DNA of 44,219 nt from CALLPQ01 sp039819545 (GCA_039819545.1 JBCBRS010000026.1:1-44219); one strand, 5' to 3'. Counted from the stretch's first letter, positions 32,968-41,667 are shown. Numbers and translations are program-made. Notes: generated from the letters alone by a model not told the origin.

Positions 32968-33276
32968 GAGCCCAACCGAAAAATCCAGTCATGCCGTGCG
33001 CAAACGTCGTTTTGTGCGCCTTGCGGGCGCGGCGTTGCCTCAATTGGAGCTATAGGGCAGCGTCAGAATAGGGCAGTGTGGCTGTCACGACACAAAGTTT
33101 CCATCTTTATGCCGCAGCCAGGCACCCGATTGTGTGATTTAACCTTTATCGAAGCGCATGGATGGTTGCGCTGAAGGAGGATGCGCAGGGCTGACCTCAA
33201 GACAGTTTTCGGGTTGAACGCTTTTTGCAAAGGCGCATCTTGGCCGCGTGCAGCGGATTGGAATGGTAAGGACGAT
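32968..33276. other. Gap between spt and the DUF2141 gene
   Basis: These 309 bp contain an imperfect hairpin (GCGCAAACG/CGTTTTGTGCGC, near 32998-33020) without a T-run. The DUF2141 frame extends upstream to an ATG at 33181 that abuts AAGGAGG too closely for normal initiation. No separate gene is seen. Confidence 0.4.
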
Positions 33277-33843
33277 ATGGTTCAGTTTGGAACGCGAGTA
33301 TTGAGGCGCGCAAGACGCGGCATTGGCCTGCGCGCGTCAACAGCGATGATTGCGCTGACAATGCTCAGTGCCCTGATGGGCGGTCAGGCCGCATTTGCCC
33401 AGCAATCCGCAGCACCAGGCGCGCAGGATGCGGCGCTCTTTGATTTTGACCATGTGAGTTGCCGGGATGCGGCGAATGAAATTCGGGTGGTGATCATCAA
33501 TGTGAAGGAGCCTGTGGGGTTGATGACCACGGATCTTTACAACAACGATCCGGAAAATTTCCTCGCTGCAGAGGGGCGCGCCCTGCAGAAAAAAGTGGCG
33601 GCCCGCGCACCGACGACGCAGTTTTGTCTCTATGCGCCAACCCCGGGTGATTATGCCATCGCCGTTTATCACGATGAAAACGCCAATGGCTCTTTTGACA
33701 AGGGCGCGTTTGGCCTACCCACTGAGCCCTGGGGCCTTTCGCGTGATCCCAGAGTTGGGTTGCGGGCACCTCCGATTTCGAACACGCTGTTTACGGTGAC
33801 CCCGGGGTCAGTGAACGTGAAGATCCGGTTGCGCAAGCGCTAG
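33277..33843 (+). CDS. Exported DUF2141 domain protein
   Basis: The protein has 188 residues from the ATG at 33277, which has AAGGA eight bases upstream and begins a signal peptide (basic RRARRG start, hydrophobic TAMIALTMLSALMGG, cleavage after AFA). The mature part is a single beta-rich DUF2141 domain: an EIRVVIINVKEP strand, then YAIAVYHDENANGSFDKGAFGLPTEPWG, where the D.N.NG.FD loop looks calcium-binding. Function is unknown. It is a periplasmic or surface protein between spt and the ceramide synthase gene; its recurrence inside ceramide loci suggests a role in handling or sensing the lipid at the envelope (inference). Confidence 0.8.
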   Translation: MVQFGTRVLRRARRGIGLRASTAMIALTMLSALMGGQAAFAQQSAAPGAQDAALFDFDHVSCRDAANEIRVVIINVKEPVGLMTTDLYNNDPENFLAAEGRALQKKVAARAPTTQFCLYAPTPGDYAIAVYHDENANGSFDKGAFGLPTEPWGLSRDPRVGLRAPPISNTLFTVTPGSVNVKIRLRKR

Positions 33844-33851
33844 CCGGCCAT

Positions 33852-33891
33852 GCAATGACCCCGCGCAATATCCCCGCGCAATGACCCCCGC
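33852..33891. repeat. Three tandem 13-bp repeats
   Basis: GCAATGACCCCGC, GCAATATCCCCGC and GCAATGACCCCCGC follow one another between the DUF2141 stop and bcerS, with further partial copies (GCATTGACCTC, CCATTGACC) to 33925. It is a local expansion of unknown effect in the leader of bcerS. Confidence 0.6.
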
Positions 33892-33957
33892 CCGGTGCCC
33901 CCCCGCATTGACCTCGTCCATTGACCAGCCGCGGCGTACTCCGGTACAGCTTTGGCC

Positions 33958-35106
33958 ATGAGTGAGCTGACCATTGACCCGGTAACAACACCGAAAGACC
34001 GCCGCGCTTTCGCGCGGATGACCATTGATCTTTATAAAGACGATCAAAACTTTGTTCAGCCGCTAGATTATGAGATTCTGGCCCGGCTAAACCCCAAATC
34101 AAATCCGCTCCTGGCGAATTCCCCCCACCAATTATGGCTGGCGCGGCGCGGTGAAACCGTGGTGGGCCGGATTGGCGCGATTATCAATAGCAACTATCAG
34201 AATTTTTACGGTAAAAGCGCTGGTCATTTCGGCTATTTCGAAGCCATTGACGATGCTGGCGTCACTGAACAGCTCTTTGAAACCGCCGCCATATGGTTGC
34301 GAGAGCAGAACATGGCCGAAATGGCCGGGCCTTACAACTTCTCTGTTAATGAGGAGTGCGGATTATTGGTTGAGGGGTTTGATCGCCCCCCCGCGATCAT
34401 GATGCCCCACGGCAAACCCTATTATGCGCCAGCGTTGGAAGCCCTGGGGTTTTCGAAAGCCTCGGACATGTTCGCTTTGTGGTACCCGGCCCGGTATGGC
34501 TTTATGCCCGAAAAACGTCAGGCCTTCGTAGACAAGCTTGTCAATCGACCAAAAGTTGAGGTGCGCAGTTTCGACTTTGCCAATTTTGAAAATGAAATTC
34601 TAACCGCGGTTGAGATTTTCAATGATGCGTGGGCGAACAATTGGGGCTTTGTCCCGCTGAGTGAGCCAGAGGCGCGGCATATGGCGTCGGAGTTACGGCC
34701 AATCATCACGCGGTATAATACGGTCATGTGCTCGGTCGATGGGGAGCCTTCGGCCTTCGGCCTTGTGCTGCCCAATATCAATGAGGTGATTGGCGGGTTT
34801 GACGGAAAACTCTTGCCCTTCAACTGGGCAAAGTTTCTGTACTGGCTTAAAGTGCAAAAACCAAAGACGGCCCGGATGCCGCTTATGGGGATTCGCCAGA
34901 AACTCCAGGGCAAGCCGTTGGGCGCTGCCTTCGCATTCAAGATTATCGAGATGGTCAACAATTCAAGCGTTGAAAACGGTATTGTCAATGCAGAGCTCTC
35001 CTGGATATTGGAGGGCAACAAGCCGATGATTGCTATGCTGGAAGATATTGGCGCAGTGATCGACAAGCGGTATCGCATTTACAAAAAGTCGCTTGTCGCC
35101 GACTAA
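33958..35106 (+). CDS. bcerS: Bacterial ceramide synthase (GNAT-fold N-acyltransferase)
   Basis: The protein has 382 residues from the ATG at 33958 (a TTG six bases upstream is less likely). It lacks the membrane segments of eukaryotic ceramide synthases and instead has a GNAT-like fold: the LARRGETVVGRIGAIINSNY strand pair and GHFGYFEAIDD are typical of this enlarged acetyltransferase family. In Caulobacter the homologue in the spt locus transfers an acyl chain to the amino group of the long-chain base. Its place at the end of this gene set, after ligase, reductase, ACP and spt, supports the same reaction. It probably works at the cytosolic face of the inner membrane. It ends 30 bp before the convergent btuD; no terminator is evident. 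Confidence 0.85.
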   Translation: MSELTIDPVTTPKDRRAFARMTIDLYKDDQNFVQPLDYEILARLNPKSNPLLANSPHQLWLARRGETVVGRIGAIINSNYQNFYGKSAGHFGYFEAIDDAGVTEQLFETAAIWLREQNMAEMAGPYNFSVNEECGLLVEGFDRPPAIMMPHGKPYYAPALEALGFSKASDMFALWYPARYGFMPEKRQAFVDKLVNRPKVEVRSFDFANFENEILTAVEIFNDAWANNWGFVPLSEPEARHMASELRPIITRYNTVMCSVDGEPSAFGLVLPNINEVIGGFDGKLLPFNWAKFLYWLKVQKPKTARMPLMGIRQKLQGKPLGAAFAFKIIEMVNNSSVENGIVNAELSWILEGNKPMIAMLEDIGAVIDKRYRIYKKSLVAD

Positions 35107-35136
35107 AGTGTGTCGTCAACGCTCGACATTAAGCCT

Positions 35137-35916
35137 TTATAGCGCGCTTAGGTCGAGACGACCATCCGTCCACTGACCGCTGATCCTGAAAACCTCTTTC
35201 AATCGCGGCGACGTCAGGACGTCTGACGGCATACCATGAGCGACAATTGTGCCCTGATCAATCATGATGATACGGTCACAGAATTGGGCTGCAAGTCGAA
35301 GGTCATGGAGTGCGGCCACCACATGGCACCCTTCGCGCGCACGCGATTTCAGGATCTTCATCACATCGAATTGATACGCAGGATCAAGGGCGGCAATGGG
35401 CTCATCGGCGAGGAGGATCGGCGTGCGCGCTGCCAGCGCCCGGGCAAGGTGGACGCGCGCCTGCTCCCCGCCAGACAATTGGTGAACGGACCTTTCCTCA
35501 AACCCTGTAAGGCCCACTTGCTTGATGGCCTCGCTGACAGCTTCATCGGCGCGTGATGTATTCTCTGCAAGGTTGCCACCAAACGCATAGCGCCCCAACT
35601 GCACCACATCCACAACACGCATGGCCCAATAGAGGGGGCGGGTCTGGGGAAGGTAGCTGATGATTTGTGCGCGTTCATGGACGGGTAGATCCATGAGATT
35701 TTTCTCACCGGGGCCAAGAAAGACGTCGCCTCCGCTTGGGTTAAGCACACCAGCCAAACCCTCCAGCAGCGTTGATTTACCGGCGCCATTTGGCCCCACC
35801 AGACCGATCAGCGCGCCCCCGTCATCTTCAATCAAGGGCACATTGATCCGATGAAGGATGGTTTTGGTGTCCCGTCGAACACAGAAGTTTGAAAGAGTGA
35901 ACGTGACAGGCGTCAT
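35137..35916 (-). CDS. btuD: Cobalamin ABC transporter ATP-binding protein
   Basis: The ATPase subunit has 259 residues: Walker A GPNGAGKST, Q-loop SYLPQTR, signature HQLSGGEQARVHLARAL, Walker B ILLADEP and H-loop AALHD are all intact. It overlaps btuC by four bases (ATGA), so the two are translationally coupled. The FecCE-like family serves iron-siderophores, haem and cobalamin; the riboswitch at the head of this operon identifies cobalamin. It works with BtuC in the inner membrane. Confidence 0.93.
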   Translation of the reverse strand: MTPVTFTLSNFCVRRDTKTILHRINVPLIEDDGGALIGLVGPNGAGKSTLLEGLAGVLNPSGGDVFLGPGEKNLMDLPVHERAQIISYLPQTRPLYWAMRVVDVVQLGRYAFGGNLAENTSRADEAVSEAIKQVGLTGFEERSVHQLSGGEQARVHLARALAARTPILLADEPIAALDPAYQFDVMKILKSRAREGCHVVAALHDLRLAAQFCDRIIMIDQGTIVAHGMPSDVLTSPRLKEVFRISGQWTDGRLDLSAL

Positions 35917-36917
35917 GGTGCAAGCTTTGCGGTTTTAGCCGCGATCCACACAAAGACCGGCGCACCCATGAGACCCGCAATAACCCCAAGACGCAGTTCC
36001 TGCGCAAAGGGCAACAGGCGAACAAGGATATCTGCGAGCACAACCATCAGCCCGGCAAGGAGGGCGGCAGGCAGGATCGTGCGACCGGGGTCATGGCCCA
36101 CCAGCGGGCGACAAAGGTGCGGCGCGATGATACCCACAAAGCCGATGGCCCCGGCAAGGGCGACGCTCGCCCCGGTCAGGAGAGAGGCCCCGGCAATGGT
36201 CAGTCTGCGGACGCGTTTGAGATCAACGCCAAGGCTCGTGGCCGTCTGCTCGCCAAGGCTGAGGGCGCCAAGCGGGCGGATCACCCATAAAAGACAAGTC
36301 AGCCCCACCGCTCCGAAGGGCAAGACAAAGGCAATATCGCGTAGGCTGCGATTGCTGACGCTGCCAAACAGCCAGTTCACCAGATCCGATAGGGCGAAAG
36401 GATTGGGTGCGAGATTCATGACAAGCGTGATCATTGCGCCGGTAAAAGAGGAGACACCCACGCCGATTAAAATCAGTCTCGTGGTGCTAACCCGCGCGGC
36501 ACCGAGCGCATAGAGGAGTGCCGTTGCGGCGAGAGCAGCGAGAATAGCGGCGAGGGGCATCACCCACATGCCAAAAACCGTCAGGTTAAAGTAAAGAGCC
36601 GCTACCGCGCCAAGCGCCGCCGACGAGGAAACGCCGAGAACCCCCGGGTCGGCGAGGGGATTGCGGAGCAACCCTTGCAAGGCGGCCCCGCTCGCCCCGA
36701 GGCACGCGCCAGCCACAAACGCCGCCAGCGCGCGCGGAAAGCGAAGGTCCCAAATAATCGTTTCCACCGTATCGGGCCCGTGGCCCACAAAGCCAGCCAT
36801 CATGTCCGACAGGGGCAAGGCGACGGGGCCAAGAAAACAGGCAGTAAGAATACTCACGATAGAGAGTATCGTCAGAAGCGCGAGAAAAGGGACGTCCGCT
36901 CTTGGCAGGGCGTTCAT
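35913..36917 (-). CDS. btuC: Cobalamin ABC transporter permease (FecCD family)
   Basis: The protein has 334 residues and about ten membrane helices. Family motifs are GACLGASGAALQGLLRNPLADPGVLGVSSSAALGA near 75-110 (the FecCD signature), LTGASVALAGAIGFVGIIAPH, and RPLVGHDPGR near the C-terminus. It forms the homodimeric channel for vitamin B12 across the inner membrane. It overlaps btuF by four bases upstream and btuD by four bases downstream, a tight operon driven from the cobalamin riboswitch. Confidence 0.93.
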   Translation of the reverse strand: MNALPRADVPFLALLTILSIVSILTACFLGPVALPLSDMMAGFVGHGPDTVETIIWDLRFPRALAAFVAGACLGASGAALQGLLRNPLADPGVLGVSSSAALGAVAALYFNLTVFGMWVMPLAAILAALAATALLYALGAARVSTTRLILIGVGVSSFTGAMITLVMNLAPNPFALSDLVNWLFGSVSNRSLRDIAFVLPFGAVGLTCLLWVIRPLGALSLGEQTATSLGVDLKRVRRLTIAGASLLTGASVALAGAIGFVGIIAPHLCRPLVGHDPGRTILPAALLAGLMVVLADILVRLLPFAQELRLGVIAGLMGAPVFVWIAAKTAKLAP

Positions 36918-37816
36918 GGTTGCCCCGCTTTCGTAAGGCGCCCTGTCGCCCGCATGGCGGCAATTGCGCGGCGCAGGGCGTTAACAGCCTCTATTGAAGC
37001 GGGTCCTGCACAACTGATCTGATCAACGCGAAGCGTGATTGTCGGCACCCGGGCGAACAGCTTTTCGAAAACCGGGTGGCGCGCCGGGGACCAAGCATTG
37101 GCCTTATTGAGGGGGCCGTCAAAAAACCCCGTCACGAGAAGATCGGGAGGATCGAGGATCAACGCCTCTGCCGATAACGGCACCCACCCTGTTGCCCCGT
37201 TGGTGGCGGCGCGATTGGTTAGACCGGCGGCTGAAAAAATCGCGTCAATTAAGGTGCCGCGCCCCGCAGTTACCCCGCCGGGCGTTACATAAAGCGCGCT
37301 TGGTTTCTGGCCGGATGACACGCCAGAGTCAGGGGCTTTGGCCTGCACAGCTGTTATTGTTCTGATCAGTGCCTCGGCTTTTTCCGGCGCGTCAATTGCC
37401 TCGCCCACCTGGCGTATATTGGCGTAAATGCCATCAAAATCGGTGACATAGCCCAGTTGCACTACGTCAATCCCATGGGCAGTGAGCGCCTGGGCCAAAC
37501 GCGGTGCCCCGCCCCACTGGCGCACCACGATATTTGGTTTCAGACTAAGTAGATTTTCTGTACGCGGATTGTAGAGTTTATGTGTTGTGGCCTGCCCCCG
37601 CACAGAAGAATAAGCACTGCGCGCATCGGGCGACAGTCCCACGATTCTCTTCGCCGGCGCGAGCGCGAGGAGATATTGGTCGGCACAAAAATCAACGGAA
37701 GCCGCCGTTTTCGTCTGGGCCTGCGTCGCCCCAATTACTGCTTTGTTTAACAAGGGATACAAACCCGCCACAAAGCCGATGACGATGCCAACAATAGCGC
37801 GTTTCGTACGGACCAT
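36914..37816 (-). CDS. btuF: Periplasmic cobalamin-binding protein
   Basis: The protein has 300 residues from the ATG at 37816, one base after the btuB stop; the frame is open further into btuB, but that part is not protein-like. The N-terminus is a basic stretch and one hydrophobic helix (AIVGIVIGFVAGLYPLLN) serving as signal sequence or anchor. The clamshell domain begins ASVDFCADQYLLALAPAKRI and includes LLSLKPNIVV and DPPDLLVTGF, as in the B12/Fe3+ class III binding proteins. It delivers cobalamin from the outer-membrane receptor to BtuCD. Confidence 0.88.
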   Translation of the reverse strand: MVRTKRAIVGIVIGFVAGLYPLLNKAVIGATQAQTKTAASVDFCADQYLLALAPAKRIVGLSPDARSAYSSVRGQATTHKLYNPRTENLLSLKPNIVVRQWGGAPRLAQALTAHGIDVVQLGYVTDFDGIYANIRQVGEAIDAPEKAEALIRTITAVQAKAPDSGVSSGQKPSALYVTPGGVTAGRGTLIDAIFSAAGLTNRAATNGATGWVPLSAEALILDPPDLLVTGFFDGPLNKANAWSPARHPVFEKLFARVPTITLRVDQISCAGPASIEAVNALRRAIAAMRATGRLTKAGQP

Positions 37817-37817
37817 T

Positions 37818-39773
37818 TTATTGATTGAACCGGATACCACCGAAAACGGCAAGGCCCGGCTCCCCAAAGCCTAGGACGTCTTGATAGGCTGTGTCGGTGG
37901 CATTCTCAATCCGGCCAAAAAGCTGAAAGCGGTCGCTGAGTTGATAGTCTGCACGCAAATCGAGGCGGACAAAGTCGTCAATAAACACATCATTGACGAA
38001 ATCGGTATCCCGCTCCCGGCCATTATAAGTAATCCCCGCCGAGGTGGTCAGCCGGTCTGTCACGGACCAGATGATATTGGTGAAGGCCCGGTGACGGGGC
38101 TGGCGCAGCGCCTGTACCCCTGTTTGCAGGTCGATACTATCTGTATAGGTATAGGCGCTGGTCAGTCTTAGCCTTGGCGTTATTTCCACGGAGATTTGCG
38201 TTTCAACCCCGCGCTGCCGGCTTTCATTGACGTTGAAAAACGCACCCGTGGCGAAGTTAAAATCAATCAGATTATCCGTATTTTGATTAAAATAGGTCGC
38301 CTGGAGGGTGATGGGCAGCGTGTCTGGCGCCACCTCAAGGCCAAGGTCCCAGCCGCGCGATTGTTCCGGTTGCAGATTGCGGTTCGGCTCCCCGGCACCA
38401 AAGACAAAATTCAGCTGGAACAAAGTGGGTGCCGAGAACCCTTCCCCCCATGAACCGCGCAATGTCGCCCCAATGGAGGGCAAAGCCCACGCGCCCGTGA
38501 CGCGGGCGGTCGTCACCGAGCCAAACGTCTCGTGATCATCAAGGCGAATGCCGGCGGTAAGCGTCAGAGTATTCATGCCCTCGGTCAGCCCGGACAGATC
38601 AAAGGGTTTGACCGTTGCAAGACCGAAGACACTATTGATCCGTACATCATCGATCACGGTTCCTGTATCAATGCTGGTCCGTTCGGTTTCGGCCCCGGCG
38701 GTGATTGCGAAACCATCGAAGAGGGCCGCACTTGCCAGATAGTCAAAAGAAAGGCGGTCCCCCACGCCGGCGAACGTCTCGGTATCGCCGCTGAAATTTG
38801 TCCGCTCAATGCGGGCGTACCCGGCGGTTAGGGTGTTGGTGAAACGGCCATCAAACAGCTGCCCGATCAGTCGCCCGCCAGCCACATATTCCTCGGCACT
38901 ATCGCTGTCGTCACTGTCGCTCAGCGTAAAGTTTGGCGGTGGGAACCCGTCAAATTCGGTAGCACTGGTGCCATAACGCAGGAAGGTCTCGGCCCGGAAC
39001 GCTGGTGAGAAACTGTAGCCGAGATTTGCTGATGTGGCGATTGAGTCGAATCCGTCGCGTTCGGTATTGCCGTCGTCGCTATCGGCGCGGGAGATGCCAT
39101 TCGTCCGTGTCCCGAACACCGAGGCGCGATAGTCAACCTTGCCGGAAATGCCGGACAGACCAGCGCCGGCGCGTACAGTGGCAAAAGAGCCACCCTCCAC
39201 AAAGGCCCGGAACGTTTGGCTCGCCCCCTGACCCGATAGAGAACCCGGGCGCCGGGTCCGGATTGAAACAACCCCGCCGATCGCTTCGGACCCATAAAGG
39301 ATCGATTGGGGTCCGCGCAGGACTTCAATCCTGTCGATATCGGCCACATCAAGATTAGCAAAGTTGAACCCGCCCCCGGGGGAAGAGGGATCGTTCACCA
39401 CAATGCCATCAATGAGGACGAGCGTCTGGCGGCTGGCCGCGCCGCGCAAGGTTACTGATGAGAGACCGCCAAAGGCACTGTTGCGCGCAAGGTTTACCCC
39501 GGGCGAGAGCGCAAGAGCATCGGCAACGACCTGAAACTGCGCGGTTTCAATCTCCTGCGCGGTAATGACGGTGATCGCTGAGCCCACCTCGGACCGGCTC
39601 GTGGGTGTGCGGTTAGCCGTGACCACGATGTCGTCGTCTAGAGGGGCTTCGATGGATTGCAGTGCAGCGGCATTGATAGCGGGGAGAGCGCCGCCGAGAG
39701 CGGCACCGGCCGCGGCCAGCCATAAATAGTGAGACCTGCCAGCGTGCAGGCGAGAGAAAAATCGAAAGGTCAT
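37818..39773 (-). CDS. btuB: TonB-dependent cobalamin receptor
   Basis: The outer-membrane barrel protein has 651 residues from the ATG at 39773 (AGGAG about 12 bases upstream). A signal peptide with the hydrophobic core LWLAAAGAALGGALPA is followed by the TonB box DDDIVVTANR near residues 45-55, then the plug domain (ALALSPGVNLARN, LVLIDGIVVND, IDRIEVLRGPQSILYGSEAIGGVV). A 22-strand barrel follows, ending in Phe-Asn-Gln (FGGIRFNQ). Annotation as BtuB rests on strong plug similarity and on the riboswitch 120 bases upstream. It is the first gene of btuBFCD. Confidence 0.93.
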   Translation of the reverse strand: MTFRFFSRLHAGRSHYLWLAAAGAALGGALPAINAAALQSIEAPLDDDIVVTANRTPTSRSEVGSAITVITAQEIETAQFQVVADALALSPGVNLARNSAFGGLSSVTLRGAASRQTLVLIDGIVVNDPSSPGGGFNFANLDVADIDRIEVLRGPQSILYGSEAIGGVVSIRTRRPGSLSGQGASQTFRAFVEGGSFATVRAGAGLSGISGKVDYRASVFGTRTNGISRADSDDGNTERDGFDSIATSANLGYSFSPAFRAETFLRYGTSATEFDGFPPPNFTLSDSDDSDSAEEYVAGGRLIGQLFDGRFTNTLTAGYARIERTNFSGDTETFAGVGDRLSFDYLASAALFDGFAITAGAETERTSIDTGTVIDDVRINSVFGLATVKPFDLSGLTEGMNTLTLTAGIRLDDHETFGSVTTARVTGAWALPSIGATLRGSWGEGFSAPTLFQLNFVFGAGEPNRNLQPEQSRGWDLGLEVAPDTLPITLQATYFNQNTDNLIDFNFATGAFFNVNESRQRGVETQISVEITPRLRLTSAYTYTDSIDLQTGVQALRQPRHRAFTNIIWSVTDRLTTSAGITYNGRERDTDFVNDVFIDDFVRLDLRADYQLSDRFQLFGRIENATDTAYQDVLGFGEPGLAVFGGIRFNQ

Positions 39774-39889
39774 GGTCAAAAAGACTCCTGATGGTGACAA
39801 CAAACATCGTCACATCGGAAGTCAGCCACGGGCCGCGCCCACGGTTGCCCCGCTTTGGATGACTGGACCCGGTCACCAAAGGGACGATC

Positions 39890-40075
39890 GTGATGGCAGG
39901 TCTCCTGACTTCGCTGGTCATTACCGCGCCCGTACCTTCCCGGATCAAAAATCATCCAGTGGTATCCACGGGGCGGCTCGCAGCTTACAGTTGCGGGCAC
40001 AGTGACGGATTTGCACCGTCTTCCCTATTCTCCCGCGTTAAGCGGGCACCATCCCCCTTTGCGTAGGCGCAATAG
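39890..40075 (-). promoter_or_regulatory. Cobalamin (AdoCbl) riboswitch upstream of btuB
   Basis: On the minus strand, 5' to 3', the element reads GGATGGTGCCCGC, then GGGAGAATAGGGAA, GGTGCAAATCCGTCACTGTG, CCCGCAACTGTAAGC, CCACTGG, GGGAAGG and finally the B12 box AGTCAGGAGACCTGCC (39895-39910). These are the conserved pieces of the cobalamin riboswitch in order. The switch should shut off btuBFCD when adenosylcobalamin is abundant, through transcription termination or sequestration of the btuB ribosome site. It is 120 bp from the divergent sqdB start and should not act on that gene. Confidence 0.95.
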
Positions 40076-40193
40076 CGGGTACCAGCAAGGATTTTTGAAA
40101 CCGTCGGCGCCTGTACCCCCGCGAAATGTTTGCGGCGGTGCGCTGTCCCTGTTTATAAGTTGGGGACTTCAAATTACGCGACGGGATAATCTT

Positions 40194-41420
40194 ATGAAAA
40201 TTGCAGTGTTGGGCGGCGATGGTTTTGTGGGTTGGCCCACGGTTTTGCACCTGTCGGCGGCGGGGCATGACGTCCACATCATCGACAATCTCTCCCGGCG
40301 CTGGATTGATACCGAGCTTGGGGTGCAATCGCTGACGCCGATCGATTCCATTCAGGAGCGCCAGCGCATCTGGCGGCAGGTGTCGGGCGCGCAATTGCAT
40401 TTTCACCTGATCGATATTGCTAAGGAATATGAGCGCCTGAAGGCCTGGTTTAGCGACCACCGACCCGATGCGGTGATCCACTTTGCAGAGCAGCGCGCCG
40501 CGCCCTATTCCATGAAATCGGATCGCCATAAATCCTACACCGTCGATAACAATGTCAGCGCCACCCACAATGTCATGAATGCCCTCGTCGCGGCGGAGGT
40601 TGATGCCCATGTGGTTCATCTCGGCACCATGGGCGTTTATGGCTACTCAACCATCGGCGCGGCCATCCCTGAAGGCTATCTGCCGGTGGATGTGGAAACC
40701 CTGAGCGGTGAGAAAAAAGAGCTTGATATTCTGTACCCGGCAAATCCTGGGTCAATCTATCATATGACGAAATGTCTGGATCAACTGGTCTTTCAGTTTT
40801 ATGCGAAAAACGATGGTATGCGGATTACTGATTTGCATCAGGGTATCGTCTGGGGCACGCACACGGATCAAACGCAAAAGCACGAGCAACTTGTCAACCG
40901 GTTCGATTATGACGGCGATTACGGTACCGTATTGAACCGGTTCCTGATCCAGGCGGCGGTGGGGCATCCGCTGACCGTGCATGGAACGGGCGGTCAGACC
41001 CGGGCCTTTATTCATGTGCAGGACAGTGTGCGCTGTATCGAGCTTGCCCTTGGAAATCCGCCCAAGCGTGGGGACAAAGTGGCAATCTTCAATCAGATGA
41101 CGGAAACCCACCGCGTGCGCGACCTCGCCAATATTGTGGCGGAAATGACGGGGGCGGAGCTATTGAACGTCCCGAACCCGCGCAAGGAAGCCGACGAGAA
41201 TGAATTGATCGTGCGCAATGACCAGTTTCTGGCGCTGGGCCTGAAGCCAATCACGCTGGCCGAAGGCTTGTTAAAAGAAGTCATCGACGTGGCGGAAAAA
41301 TATGCGCACCGAATTGATCGCAGTCGGATCCCCGCCGTTTCCGCCTGGACAAAAGATATCGCCAAGCGTGTGGTGCGCGATCCGGCCAAGCGCGATCTCA
41401 AAGTGGTCGGGGCTGAATAA
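40194..41420 (+). CDS. sqdB: UDP-sulfoquinovose synthase
   Basis: The protein has 408 residues from the ATG at 40194; upstream in-frame codons overlap the riboswitch and are not protein-like. It converts UDP-glucose and sulfite to UDP-sulfoquinovose, the head-group donor of sulfolipid. The Rossmann motif is GGDGFVGWPT, and the family-specific stretches follow those of plant SQD1 in order: LSRRWIDTELGVQSLTPI, HFAEQRAAPYSM, LGTMGVYG with the active Thr, YHMTKC with Tyr and Lys, NRFDYDGDYGTVLNRF, and QAAVGHPLTVHGTGGQTR. Met-Gly-Val replaces Met-Gly-Glu after the Thr. It is followed one base later by a DUF2093 gene. No sulfoquinovosyltransferase is adjacent. Confidence 0.95.
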   Translation: MKIAVLGGDGFVGWPTVLHLSAAGHDVHIIDNLSRRWIDTELGVQSLTPIDSIQERQRIWRQVSGAQLHFHLIDIAKEYERLKAWFSDHRPDAVIHFAEQRAAPYSMKSDRHKSYTVDNNVSATHNVMNALVAAEVDAHVVHLGTMGVYGYSTIGAAIPEGYLPVDVETLSGEKKELDILYPANPGSIYHMTKCLDQLVFQFYAKNDGMRITDLHQGIVWGTHTDQTQKHEQLVNRFDYDGDYGTVLNRFLIQAAVGHPLTVHGTGGQTRAFIHVQDSVRCIELALGNPPKRGDKVAIFNQMTETHRVRDLANIVAEMTGAELLNVPNPRKEADENELIVRNDQFLALGLKPITLAEGLLKEVIDVAEKYAHRIDRSRIPAVSAWTKDIAKRVVRDPAKRDLKVVGAE

Positions 41421-41421
41421 G

Positions 41422-41634
41422 ATGAATATTTTTGATAGCGGTGGCGGCGAAGCCGAACTTGCCTATCTTGATGCGGACTATGAGGTTGTCCGCCCCGGGG
41501 CGTATGTCTTGTGCGCAGTGACCGGGGTAAAAATTCCGCTTGCCTCCTTGAAATACTGGAATGTGGATGAACAGGAAGCCTATGCCGACGCCAATGCCGC
41601 CGCCGTAGGCTTCGGCCTGATCAGCGGATCGTAG
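41422..41634 (+). CDS. DUF2093 small protein
   Basis: The protein has 70 residues from the ATG at 41422, one base after the sqdB stop. The sequence YEVVRPGAYVLCAVTGVKIPLASLKYWNVDEQEAY is the DUF2093 domain, an alphaproteobacterial family of unknown function. The VxCAVTGxxIPLxxLxYWxVxxQExY pattern is complete, with a single Cys. It is cytosolic and probably cotranscribed with sqdB. No function is assigned. Confidence 0.88.
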   Translation: MNIFDSGGGEAELAYLDADYEVVRPGAYVLCAVTGVKIPLASLKYWNVDEQEAYADANAAAVGFGLISGS

Positions 41635-41667
41635 GCCAGTGCGTCTATGCTCTGTAAGGAGACGATA

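Noticed and set aside
39772..40193. Plus-strand open frames across the region upstream of btuB and leading into sqdB
   Set aside because: The region is fully explained by the cobalamin riboswitch on the other strand, and sqdB similarity begins only at the ATG at 40194.
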